Positions 16,826 to 25,515 of a stretch of DNA of 64,000 nucleotides are shown here, in pieces. Under the pieces are notes generated by a model, which was given only the letters and a program-made list of their open reading frames with translations, was not told the DNA's origin and ran no database searches. Position 1 is the first letter of the stretch, and the number at the start of each line of letters is the position of its first letter. The stretch comes from Lachnospiraceae bacterium (GTDB lineage Bacteria; Bacillota; Clostridia; Lachnospirales; Lachnospiraceae), in assembly GCA_015057455.1 (NCBI GenBank), contig SVEH01000001.1, forward strand, positions 62,001-126,000. The letters run 5' to 3'. The position numbers and the translations under genes were made by a program.

Positions 16826-19294
16826 TTATTTTTTCACTAGCTTACGACTACGACTTCTTTTAAATGTAAGAGTTTTATCCTCTGACATTTGAAGTTCAAC
16901 CTTATCACCGCGTTTTATTTTTCCTGATAAAAATTCATCAGCAATTAAATCTTCGATTTCATTTTGAATTGTTCTTCTAAGAGGTCTAGCTCCATAAACC
17001 TTATCATATCCTTTTTCTAAAAGATAATCTAGAACCTCATCTGTTGCTGTAATCATTAAATTCATGCTCTCTGTTGTACGTTTTGAAATGTTATTTATCA
17101 TGATTTCAACAATCTCACGAACATGTTCTTTAGTTAATGAATGGAATACAATAATTTCATCAATTCTGTTAAGGAACTCTGGTCTAAACATATCCTTAAC
17201 ATCTTCCATTACATTACCTTTCATATTCTTGTAATTCTCATCTTCATCTTCTTTAGCCGCAAAACCAAGAAGTTTAGGCGCAACTATCTTCTGTGCACCT
17301 GTATTAGATGTCATAATTATAATATTATCTTTAAAACTTACTTTTCTACCTTGAGAATCAGTAATATGTCCATCATCTAATACTTGAAGTAAGATATTAA
17401 ATACATCAGGATGAGCTTTCTCAATCTCATCAAATAGTATAACTGAGTATGGATGTTGACGAACCTTCTCACTTAATTGTCCACCCTCATCATATCCAAC
17501 ATATCCTGGTGGTGAACCAATTAATTTTGATACACTATGTTTCTCCATGTACTCTGACATATCAAGTCTAATTAGTGCTTCTTCATCACCAAACATAGCT
17601 TCTGCCAATGCCTTACAAAGCTCAGTCTTACCGACACCTGTAGGTCCTAAGAATAAGAAAGAACCAATTGGTCTATTTGGATCTTTTAGTCCAACTCTAC
17701 CTCTTCTAATAGCCTTTGATATAGCTGTAACAGCTTCATCTTGACCAATAACTCTCTTATGAAGTGTATCTTCTAACTTTCTTAATCTATCAGATTCTTC
17801 TTCTTCAAGTTTCTGAACTGGAATCTTAGTCCAACCTGATATAATACTTGCAACCTCTTGCTCCCCAAGAATCAATCTAGTATTGTTCTTAAGGTCTTCT
17901 TGTTTTTTATTTAACTTTTCTAATTTTGAATTAAGACGCTCTTGTTGCTTCTTAATTTTAACACCTTTTTCATAATCGCCTTCAATTAAGGCTTCTTCTT
18001 TTTCTTCAGCTAATTTCTTAAGTTTACGCTCTATTATCTCAACATCTTCATTTTGAACTAATACAGTTAATCTTAATTTTGATGCAGCCTCATCAATAAC
18101 ATCAATCGCTTTATCTGGTAAAAATCTGTCATTGATATATCTAGCTGACATCTTTACTGCCGCTTCAATAGCTGCATTATTAATCTCAACTCTATGATGA
18201 TCTTCATATTGACCCTTAAGACCAGTTAAGATATCAATTGCTTCTGGTATTGTTGGTTCCTCAACACTTACTGGTTGGAAACGTCTCTCTAAAGCTGGAT
18301 CCTTTTCAATATGTTTTCTATATTCATCTCTAGTTGTTGCTCCTAATATTTGAAGTTCACCTCTAGATAATGAAGGTTTCATTATATTAGATGCATCAAT
18401 TGCACCTTCTGCTCCACCTGCTCCTATAATTGTATGAATTTCATCAATAAATAGTAGCACATTTCCTGCCATTTGAACTTCAGATATAACTTTTTTAATT
18501 CTCTCTTCAAATTCACCTCTATACTTTGAGCCTGCTACCATTCCTGATAAATCCAATGTTACAAGCTTCAAATCAGAGATTGTCTCTGGTACATTACCTG
18601 AAACAATTCTTTGAGCTAATCCTTCTACTATAGCTGTTTTTCCTACACCGGGTTCTCCAACTAAGCAAGGATTATTCTTTCCTCTTCTACTAAGAATTTG
18701 GATAACTCTTTCTATTTCACTGTTACGACCTACACAAGGATCTAATTTCCCTTCTCTTGCTGCTTCTGTTAAATCTCTACTATATTGATCTAATGTTGGA
18801 GTAACAGATTTTGATTTATTCTTACCTTTAATTGCCATATAATCATTTTTGGCAAATGTCGAATCAAATCCTGATGCTGTTAAAGTATCAATATATAACT
18901 TCTGTAAATTCACACCTAATGTAGTCAATAATTGAGTAGCAAGACATGTACTTTCCTTAATCATTGCAATTAAAATATGCTCTGTACCTACTTGCTTATG
19001 ATTTAATCTAACAGCCTCTTTTGAAGCTGCTTTAAGTAAACTTACAGTTCTAGGTGTCATATGATCCTTATTTGTTTTTACATCTGTAGTTGATTCAGTA
19101 ATCATCTTACTAATTAACCCTATAACTCTTTCCTCATCAACACCATTTTCATCTAAAACTGTTGCCGCAGTACCTTCTGCAACTATTAATCCTATAAGTA
19201 AATGCTCCGTTCCAATATAATTATGAGTCAGTCCTCGTGCAACTTCAGTAGCAATATCAATTGCATCCTTAGCACTTCCTGTGTATTTATTCAT
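16826..19294 (-). CDS. clpC: ClpC-type AAA+ unfoldase
   Basis: The 822-residue protein is a full-length ClpC. It has two N-terminal Clp repeats (1-140), a first AAA domain with Walker A GEPGVGKTA, a UVR/middle domain (EEALIEGDYEKGVKIKKQQE), and a second AAA domain with GPTGVGKTE and IGSPPGYVGYDEGG. ClpC unfolds substrates for ClpP. It is preceded by a GntR-family regulator, not by the ctsR-mcsA-mcsB genes usual in Bacilli. An AAAGGAAC site precedes the ATG. The loop LGFAAKEDEDEN lies near where a ClpP-binding loop would be, but I cannot identify an LGF/IGF tripeptide with certainty, so ClpP partnership is inferred from the family. Confidence 0.93.
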   Translation of the reverse strand: MNKYTGSAKDAIDIATEVARGLTHNYIGTEHLLIGLIVAEGTAATVLDENGVDEERVIGLISKMITESTTDVKTNKDHMTPRTVSLLKAASKEAVRLNHKQVGTEHILIAMIKESTCLATQLLTTLGVNLQKLYIDTLTASGFDSTFAKNDYMAIKGKNKSKSVTPTLDQYSRDLTEAAREGKLDPCVGRNSEIERVIQILSRRGKNNPCLVGEPGVGKTAIVEGLAQRIVSGNVPETISDLKLVTLDLSGMVAGSKYRGEFEERIKKVISEVQMAGNVLLFIDEIHTIIGAGGAEGAIDASNIMKPSLSRGELQILGATTRDEYRKHIEKDPALERRFQPVSVEEPTIPEAIDILTGLKGQYEDHHRVEINNAAIEAAVKMSARYINDRFLPDKAIDVIDEAASKLRLTVLVQNEDVEIIERKLKKLAEEKEEALIEGDYEKGVKIKKQQERLNSKLEKLNKKQEDLKNNTRLILGEQEVASIISGWTKIPVQKLEEEESDRLRKLEDTLHKRVIGQDEAVTAISKAIRRGRVGLKDPNRPIGSFLFLGPTGVGKTELCKALAEAMFGDEEALIRLDMSEYMEKHSVSKLIGSPPGYVGYDEGGQLSEKVRQHPYSVILFDEIEKAHPDVFNILLQVLDDGHITDSQGRKVSFKDNIIIMTSNTGAQKIVAPKLLGFAAKEDEDENYKNMKGNVMEDVKDMFRPEFLNRIDEIIVFHSLTKEHVREIVEIMINNISKRTTESMNLMITATDEVLDYLLEKGYDKVYGARPLRRTIQNEIEDLIADEFLSGKIKRGDKVELQMSEDKTLTFKRSRSRKLVKK

Positions 19295-19358
19295 AATGCT
19301 TGTTCCTTTCTTTATAAGATAACAGTTTATAGTCTAAATGATTGAAATTACTAGAAAA

Positions 19359-19736
19359 TTATTTATCTTCCATATATTCATCATATATACTATCAACTAA
19401 TTCATGTATTTCTTTTCTAGTAATACCCTTACAAATAGCCTTTGCTAACAAGACATTCATAGCTTCTTTTGTTTCATTCATTGCTTCTTTCTTGTCTGTA
19501 TTTAAAGAAATAACAGCTCCATGTCTTCTATCAAGCTTAATATATCCCTCAGACCTAAGTGTTGCATATGCCTTATTAACAGTATGCATATTAATTCCTA
19601 TACTATTAGCTAAATCTCTTACAGAAGGTAAACTTTCTCCTTCTTGCAATTCAGCATTAGCTATGCCCATTATAATTTGATTACATAATTGCGAATATAA
19701 TGCCTCTTCGCTGTTAAAGTCAATTCTAATTAGCAC
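19359..19736 (-). CDS. GntR-family (YtrA-type) transcriptional regulator
   Basis: The 125-residue protein has a winged-helix GntR DNA-binding domain (about 5-75: LQEGESLPSVRDLANSIG, then TVNKAYATLRSEGYI) and only a short helical tail, typical of the YtrA subgroup. The open frame extends to an ATG at 19751, but the GGAGG there lies inside those codons and is spaced 8 bases from GTG 19736, so translation probably begins MLIRIDFNSEEALY. It is 64 bases upstream of clpC and probably cotranscribed. YtrA-type regulators are usually autorepressors of transporter operons; linkage to clpC is unusual. Confidence 0.85.
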   Translation of the reverse strand: MLIRIDFNSEEALYSQLCNQIIMGIANAELQEGESLPSVRDLANSIGINMHTVNKAYATLRSEGYIKLDRRHGAVISLNTDKKEAMNETKEAMNVLLAKAICKGITRKEIHELVDSIYDEYMEDK

Positions 19737-19907
19737 TATAATTTCCTCCATTTTACATATTTTTACTAAATCTGGATATTACTTTACATATAATAATATC
19801 GGACTTTTTGTAATTCTAATAATAGAAACAAATTTAAATAATTATAATTCCAAATTTTATAGAATCAGAAACAAAAATAATCATTTTTTATTCTAATACT
19901 CTTATAA

Positions 19908-21140
19908 CTAAATCAAATAATTATCATTTTTAATATTTTTAATATCTGATGATAATTTAATAATTATTATAACTGCAACAATAAACAACACAACCGCAAA
20001 ACCAATTATTATACTTAACTTTCGAATATTGTCTTCATATTCTTGCTTTTCAAATAACTCTTTCGATTTATCACCCGCTATTGATAAAGTATCTCCAAAA
20101 TATCTTTGAATAGTCTTTTCAACTTTATCATATGAATAATAGCCTTTATGTCCATTTTCAGTATTCTTAGCATAAATAAGAATAATATCATTTTCCTTTT
20201 CAGACTCTAAAACACATGCGTCTACTTCAATCCCATATAGATCTAACTTAATCTTTTTATAATCGATAGGAATCTTCATTGCATCAGATTCCTTAATTTC
20301 TAAAACTTCAAACTGGGCGTCATTTTCCATATAAATAACATTCTCATCTTCATAGATAGCTACCCTTTTCTTTCTCTCGGCAATCTTATTTGCCTTATCC
20401 TTAGCTTTCTGCTCATCTTTACTTAATCTTTTTACTTTAATAATATATTCCTTTTTATTGCCAGCCTCAGCTTCAACAATTACCTTAACCTTTGTTGTTC
20501 CAACCTTTAGCTCCTCGTCACCAGTAATCTTTATAGTCGCTCTATCAGACTTTGCCTTTGCATTAATAACAACATCTGTAATATCATTATCTACAGACAT
20601 TGAATATTCAAATAAATCTGGACTAAACTTTTTATTTAACTTTCCTGGACTAATTCTTAGTTTCTCCAACTCGTCCTCTTTATCTTCCTCACCATTAACT
20701 TCAATGTATACAGAAGTATAACCTGCAGTTACTTTATTCTTATCTGAACCTATAATAACAGGCGCATCTGCAAAATCAACTTGAGTAATTCCATTTCTAA
20801 GGGCCTTAAACTCAATAATATATGTACGAAGTTTTCCATCCTCTGTAACATCCTTTAAGTCCAAATAACCATTAGTTTCAGTAATTGTTTGGCTAGATGT
20901 AACTAACTCCAACATAGATGTATCATAAATTATTGATGCTCTAACTTCAGTGATATCTATCTCAGACTCAATATCTATACATACTTCAATGACCTCTTCA
21001 ACCTCTACTTCTTTCTTATTAGAGGACATTTTAATAGTTGCATTAGCTGCATAACAATCCTCACAAAATCCAATTATCAATAAACACATACTAACTATAA
21101 ATATTATTCTCTTCATTAAGTTATTCACCACGTTTTTCAT
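19908..21140 (-). CDS. Membrane-anchored protein with cohesin-like and cadherin-like beta-sandwich domains
   Basis: The 410-residue protein has a signal peptide (1-30) and a cohesin-like domain (about 32-150; IYDTSMLELV, TGDxx-style strands). A cadherin-like beta-sandwich repeat follows (about 155-240; LRISPGKLNKKFSPDLFEYS), then a charged region and a C-terminal membrane helix (about 378-400). Cohesin folds bind dockerins or other surface partners; no dockerin is seen here. The longest frame starts at 21152, but GGAGG lies in those codons 5 bases before ATG 21140. It is a single gene with no obvious terminator before clpC-gntR. Confidence 0.72.
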   Translation of the reverse strand: MKNVVNNLMKRIIFIVSMCLLIIGFCEDCYAANATIKMSSNKKEVEVEEVIEVCIDIESEIDITEVRASIIYDTSMLELVTSSQTITETNGYLDLKDVTEDGKLRTYIIEFKALRNGITQVDFADAPVIIGSDKNKVTAGYTSVYIEVNGEEDKEDELEKLRISPGKLNKKFSPDLFEYSMSVDNDITDVVINAKAKSDRATIKITGDEELKVGTTKVKVIVEAEAGNKKEYIIKVKRLSKDEQKAKDKANKIAERKKRVAIYEDENVIYMENDAQFEVLEIKESDAMKIPIDYKKIKLDLYGIEVDACVLESEKENDIILIYAKNTENGHKGYYSYDKVEKTIQRYFGDTLSIAGDKSKELFEKQEYEDNIRKLSIIIGFAVVLFIVAVIIIIKLSSDIKNIKNDNYLI

Positions 21141-21297
21141 AAATTCCTCCATAACTTTTATGGTTAAACATAAAAATGCATACTATATATTTTTTATCAT
21201 ACGGAGTGTGATTTGTCAATTTTTGACAATTTAGGGTGCTGTTATGTAAGCGTCAATTCAAGCAAAACTACCATGTATTCATCTTTATTTAGTATAA

Positions 21298-21373
21298 GAA
21301 TATGGCTTCATATATTATATTTTTCGGGGTTTGCAAAGCGGTGAGAAAAAATATAATATATGAAGCCATATTC
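21298..21373 (-). repeat. Palindrome-flanked repeat element, copy C (internally deleted)
   Basis: The outer stem pairs 21298-21325 with 21345-21373, perfect except for one extra A. Its core is reduced to GGGGTTTGCAAAGCGGTGA: the first ~11 bases of the copy A/B core joined directly to its last ~9. It lies downstream of the aminopeptidase gene. The rest of 21141-21440 shows no other feature. Confidence 0.8.
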
Positions 21374-21440
21374 GTAACAAAAACAAAGCATGTAAATACT
21401 TCAGTAGAGTTCACTAGAATCCCTCACTATAAAGTGTTCA

Positions 21441-23552
21441 CTAGGCTAATGCTTCAAAAGCCTTATTAAGTTCTTCAGTTCCTTCCAATACAAATCTTCC
21501 TTCTTTAATGATAGAAATAGCTTCTCCATCTTTTGTGTAAACAGTTATTTCTCCTAATTCATTATAAGGAATAGTTATATCTGTATGACAATTAAAATAT
21601 GCCTTATCCATTTGAGTCTTTCTAAGAATTGAAATTTCATTGTCTCGTGCAATTATTTCTTTTCCATCTGGGTTATAAACCTTCAAATCTTCACTCATTG
21701 AATAACAAGTATCTCCTATTGCAAAATGAGGACCTGTTTTTTCAGCTATCAGTATAGGAAGTTTATCAGCAATACCAAAATTCTGTCCCATAACATAAGC
21801 TGTTGTATTGGTACCAATAGCAAATTCACCTATTGGTAATGTCTCATGGTTATATAATAAATTCTCTTTAATAAACTTCTTACCATCTGCATCATTATCA
21901 AAGTTACCACATCTATAATCTGTAACTTTTCCATCTTTAAATGTAAGTTCTAAATCTATATATTTTAAATCATTTAAATAGACCTCACTAACATTAAGAA
22001 CACCTTCTGTTCCTTTTAAAACTGGTGATGTAAATACCTCACCTACTGGAATATTAACATCTGCAACACAGTTCTCAAATATAGTTTCTTTACTTGGATC
22101 ATTAAGCTTATAAAGATTAACCTTAATATCAGTTTTATTACCTGCCATACCTTTTACACAAACATAATCTCCCTTATCAAGAGCATCGATTATAGTTTGT
22201 TGAATTCCTTGATATAACTTATAATCCAATGTATTAACTTTAACAGTTTCATTAAATATTTCCTTAAAATCATCACCTATATCAGGTACTGGATAAGCAA
22301 TAATTGTAAAACTTATCTCATCTCTTTTTAAGAATTCATTAGATAAAATAGCTGCATTTGTTTGATATTCAAGCATAAACTTCTCTTGTTTATCACTTAA
22401 AGAACATGCACTTTTCTTAGATTGTGGTTCAAATGGAACTTCTCCAAATACCTCAATACAAGCAGGTCCTGCATATTTCTTTAAAGTATCCTTATATTTT
22501 TCATAGGTATTTCTAGAATTAACTAAAAACTTATCTAAAATAGCTTTATCTACAAATAATGCTTTATCAAATCTATGGTCATAATCATATTGATTATTAG
22601 GACTTGTTGAATAATATCCAACCTTATTAGTTCCTCTAAAACGAGCCATAACGCCTGTTCTATAAATAACTGGATCTAGTCCCATCTCTTTGAACTGTTC
22701 TATAGCAGCTCGAACAACTCTTTCAAAGCCAACTCTAAATCTTATATTAACAATAGATTTCTTTGACAAATCAATACCTTGTGCAATAAATCCTTTTCTA
22801 TAACCTTCAGTATAAGTTCTTGCCATTTCAACAATATCTTCTTCTGGTAAAGAATTAAGATGTTTTGCCATTTCAATCTCACAATTAGAAACATACTCAC
22901 CATACATATATAGATATCTTAAATCCTCTAAATCAGAATTCATAATAATATCCTTAGCAAAAGTTAAGTCAGTATCAAATTGCTCTCTTACTCTTAGCTC
23001 ACCAATAACATCACTATAATCACTTACATAATAATAAATAGCTTGTTTAGCAGCTTTAACTGCATCAATATCCTTTTCCATAAATATATTAAACAACTCA
23101 CTAAACAACTCTAAAATGATAGTCATTTCATATGATCTAGCTTCATAAGCATAAGGAATACACGCTCTAACCTCAACAACTAAAAAACTTAAAATCTTAG
23201 CATACTCCTCTGCTACATCCTCATCAAAAACATCACTTAAAACACTTAACATAAAACTTGGATTAGCATAATTGCAGTTATACTTTTCCCCTACAATATC
23301 TCCAAATAAATCATTGTTAAGAACTTGTAACTCCTCTAAAGACTTGTCAAAAAGCTTACCACTTACAACATTAGCGTAAACCTTATCAATTTTATCCACT
23401 AAACCAGCAACATATTTAAAATAATCCACTAAAACCTTGTTGCTATCACCAAAATCACCATTCAAAATATTACTCTTAATCCCACTAACAACTAAATCAA
23501 ATCTTTCATTCACTTCACAATTTTCCTTTTCAAATAAAATTTTGTAATCCAT
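21441..23552 (-). CDS. M29-like aminopeptidase
   Basis: The protein has 703 residues. The C-terminal half matches the M29 (thermophilic aminopeptidase) pattern: LPIGEFAIGTN, then EKTGPHFAIGDTC and FNCHTDITIPY. These supply Glu and His ligands expected for its two-metal site. The N-terminal ~330 residues are helical and not seen in classical M29 enzymes, so it belongs to a longer subfamily. No signal peptide is present. The open frame reaches 23642, but a promoter ends at 23587 and GGAAGG precedes ATG 23552, fixing the start at MDYKILFEKE. Confidence 0.78.
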   Translation of the reverse strand: MDYKILFEKENCEVNERFDLVVSGIKSNILNGDFGDSNKVLVDYFKYVAGLVDKIDKVYANVVSGKLFDKSLEELQVLNNDLFGDIVGEKYNCNYANPSFMLSVLSDVFDEDVAEEYAKILSFLVVEVRACIPYAYEARSYEMTIILELFSELFNIFMEKDIDAVKAAKQAIYYYVSDYSDVIGELRVREQFDTDLTFAKDIIMNSDLEDLRYLYMYGEYVSNCEIEMAKHLNSLPEEDIVEMARTYTEGYRKGFIAQGIDLSKKSIVNIRFRVGFERVVRAAIEQFKEMGLDPVIYRTGVMARFRGTNKVGYYSTSPNNQYDYDHRFDKALFVDKAILDKFLVNSRNTYEKYKDTLKKYAGPACIEVFGEVPFEPQSKKSACSLSDKQEKFMLEYQTNAAILSNEFLKRDEISFTIIAYPVPDIGDDFKEIFNETVKVNTLDYKLYQGIQQTIIDALDKGDYVCVKGMAGNKTDIKVNLYKLNDPSKETIFENCVADVNIPVGEVFTSPVLKGTEGVLNVSEVYLNDLKYIDLELTFKDGKVTDYRCGNFDNDADGKKFIKENLLYNHETLPIGEFAIGTNTTAYVMGQNFGIADKLPILIAEKTGPHFAIGDTCYSMSEDLKVYNPDGKEIIARDNEISILRKTQMDKAYFNCHTDITIPYNELGEITVYTKDGEAISIIKEGRFVLEGTEELNKAFEALA

Positions 23553-23586
23553 TATACAACCTTCCTTCAAAATAACTTTACAATAA

Positions 23587-23615
23587 ATAATACCAAATTT
23601 ATGGTAATAGCTCAA
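23587..23615 (-). promoter_or_regulatory. Sigma-A-type promoter of the aminopeptidase gene
   Basis: On the minus strand TTGAGC (23610-23615) and TATTAT (23587-23592) are 17 bases apart, about 35 bases before the ATG. Confidence 0.65.
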
Positions 23616-23663
23616 GTGGAAACAGGAGAAATATACCCTCAACTTTCTTACTTTAACTTTCTC

Positions 23664-23860
23664 TCACTTCGACTTACGGACTATTTAACTTATTTTACCC
23701 TTTAGACCGTAATCCTACTTCTCATTCTTGCTTTTCCTTCCTCAACTTACGGGCCATTTGGCTTCATTTTACTTAATTACACCTATAATATATCTTCTCC
23801 CAAACATAACAATTCATACACCCATTATAACTTCTCCTAAACATAACAATTAATACACTA
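23664..23860. repeat. Two degenerate direct repeats in a gene-free gap
   Basis: ACTTACGGACTATTTAACTT (about 23675) recurs as ACTTACGGGCCATTTGGCTT (about 23744). Then a ~38-base unit containing CTTCTCCCAAACATAACAAT is repeated at 23784-23823 and 23824-23860. No gene is supported in 23553-24207. Confidence 0.55.
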
Positions 23861-23899
23861 TTGCATTATATTTATGTACATACATCTTCAGTAAACCAA

Positions 23900-24099
23900 G
23901 AATTATGGCTAATATTATATATTTTTCGGGGTTTGCAAACCGTCGGAACTTAATGAATGCAAGCATATATCATATGCGAAGCATGAATTTAGTGTCCGTT
24001 ACGCTTTGCAACGGAACGAAAGTGGTGAGAAAAATATATAATATTAGACATAATTCTGACACTAGAACAGTACCCTAAAACTTGTGCGGAGCTTAAAAT
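23900..24099 (-). repeat. Palindrome-flanked repeat element, copy B
   Basis: The outer stem pairs 23900-23927 with 24029-24056 with one mismatch. Its sequence differs from the stems of copies A and C. The core matches copy A closely (GGGGTTTGCAAACCGTCGG, then CCGTTACGCTTTGCAACGG). The central hairpin shows paired changes (GAATGC/GCATG here, GAATAC/GTATG in A). The flank TTTTAAGCTCCGCACAAGTT on the minus strand is shared with A. Confidence 0.8.
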
Positions 24100-24107
24100 T
24101 TCCTGCA

Positions 24108-24185
24108 CGAAGCGCAGCTTCGGGCTAGGGCGCAAGCCCTTTTAAAAAAAATCCCCTAGCCTGAAGCAAAGCTTCGGGCTAGGGG
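24108..24185 (-). terminator. Strong terminator plus two accessory hairpins
   Basis: On the minus strand CCCCTAGCCCGAAGC (24171-24185) pairs with its complement at 24153-24167 and is followed by eight Ts. Two more hairpins follow: AGGGC-TTGC-GCCCT (24127-24140) and CGAAGC-TGC-GCTTCG (24108-24122). It ends transcription of the unknown gene at 24208. Confidence 0.88.
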
Positions 24186-24207
24186 GTTATGTAAAATTTC
24201 CACTTAA

Positions 24208-24924
24208 TTAAATCGCAACCACATTATCGTCATTCTTGTTTAACTTGTCAAAAGAAGAAATAACTCTCTTAGAAGCAATTGGGTTTCTTCTAAGAACTTC
24301 ATCTCTAGATAATCCTTTAACATTGAAATCCATAAAAACCTTCTTGTATTGGTTCATTAATTTCTTTTGCTTGTCAACATCTAAATGTCTATACATTTTT
24401 CTCATTTTTGGTGCAGCATCTAATAGTGCTTCTCTTTCAACAGAAGTAGAACCGTCTTCAAGATTCTCATTAAGCACATTATATATTTCTTTATGACACT
24501 CATCAGGAATACCAGCTTGAAGAATAATTGCTTCAGTAAGAGATTCTTCACTGTTGATAACCATGCCTGGAATCTCTAATCCAAATTCTTCAAAAGTTTC
24601 GTTGTAAATATCAAGTAGATATCTTACAGCATATTGATGGAATCCATCAAAAGATGTCAAAAAGTTAGATGCATTATAATTCTTATCCTCATATATTAAA
24701 GAAAATACCCAAGATACTAACGTACATAATTTATACTTATTCCATACAGTTATGTTATCTTTGTAATCCATTAACATATTGATTCTTTCTTTTATTAATA
24801 CATAATCTTCATAAGAAATGTTCAAATCTCCTATAATTCTTATATTATTCTCTGCAGATGTAATTTCTCTTTCGAATTGTTTTTCAAATTCTAATAAAGA
24901 CTTATCACTATTTAGATTTTTCAT
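24208..24924 (-). CDS. Unknown helical cytoplasmic protein
   Basis: I do not recognise this 238-residue protein. It is charged, largely alpha-helical and lacks a signal peptide, membrane segment or cysteine-based motif. Two segments stand out: KYKLCTLVSWVFSLIYEDKN around residues 64-83, and LSRDEVLRRNPIASKRVISS near the C-terminus, which could be a helix-turn-helix-like pair. A GGAAGG site lies 11 bases before the ATG. The gene is monocistronic with its own strong terminator and faces away from rnpB, so some of the shared 137 bases must hold its promoter. Confidence 0.65.
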   Translation of the reverse strand: MKNLNSDKSLLEFEKQFEREITSAENNIRIIGDLNISYEDYVLIKERINMLMDYKDNITVWNKYKLCTLVSWVFSLIYEDKNYNASNFLTSFDGFHQYAVRYLLDIYNETFEEFGLEIPGMVINSEESLTEAIILQAGIPDECHKEIYNVLNENLEDGSTSVEREALLDAAPKMRKMYRHLDVDKQKKLMNQYKKVFMDFNVKGLSRDEVLRRNPIASKRVISSFDKLNKNDDNVVAI

Positions 24925-25024
24925 ATAATTTTCATCCTTCCTGTTATCTTAATTTCCCCACAAGCTAACTTCCTGAAAATTGTATAAAATATCTTATATA
25001 TATAAACTGCTGCAAATTTTCTTG

Positions 25025-25053
25025 TTTACACACTCGAGTAAAAGTGTTACAAT
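25025..25053 (+). promoter_or_regulatory. Promoter of rnpB
   Basis: TTTACA (25025-25030) and TACAAT (25048-25053) are 17 bases apart, placing the start of transcription at about 25060, where the RNA's P1 helix begins. Confidence 0.75.
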
Positions 25054-25061
25054 ACCATAGA

Positions 25062-25425
25062 TGAGTAGCACAGATGGTCGCGCCTATAACAGTGGAAACA
25101 CTATAGGTGAGGAAAGTCCGAGCTTCATAGGGCAGAGTGCCGGATAACGTCCGGTGGAGGCGACTCCAAGGCTAGTGCAACAGAAATATACCGCTAAGGT
25201 AAGTAACTATTGCTTACACAACTTAGTAAGGGTGGAAAGGTGGCTTAAGAGACCACCGTTCGTATGGTAACATACGAAGCCATGTAAACCCCACTCGAAG
25301 CAAGACCGCATAAAAAGCTATACGGTTGCCCGCCGTGCTTTTAGGTAGGTCGCTTGAGCTAGGTGGTAACACCTAGACCAGATAGATGACCATTTAATAC
25401 AGAACTCGGCTTATAGTGCTGCTCA
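25062..25425 (+). ncRNA. rnpB: RNase P RNA (A-type)
   Basis: This is the catalytic RNA of RNase P, which matures tRNA 5' ends. The conserved core is readable: GAGGAAAGTCCGAGC, CATAGGGCAGAGTGCC, ACAGAAATATACCGC, AAGGGTGGAAAGGTGG, GTAAACCCCACTCGAAGCAA, and AGAACTCGGCTTAT near the end. P1 is formed by TGAGTAGCAC (from 25062) and GTGCTGCTCA (25416-25425), which fixes both ends. The arrangement fits the A-type fold, as in Clostridia, rather than the Bacillus B-type. A T-rich stretch follows but no clear terminator hairpin. Confidence 0.96.
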
Positions 25426-25452
25426 TTATTTATTTTTAAAATTTCTAAATTA

Positions 25453-25480
25453 ATAACAATTTCTTACTAATAATTGTTAT
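25453..25480. terminator. Weak hairpin between rnpB and the nucleoside kinase gene
   Basis: ATAACAATT (25453-25461) pairs with AATTGTTAT (25472-25480). It lacks a clean T-run on either side, so its role as a terminator is uncertain. Confidence 0.3.
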
Positions 25481-25515
25481 ATATGTTCTAAAGCAAAACT
25501 TCTAACTCTTTACTC

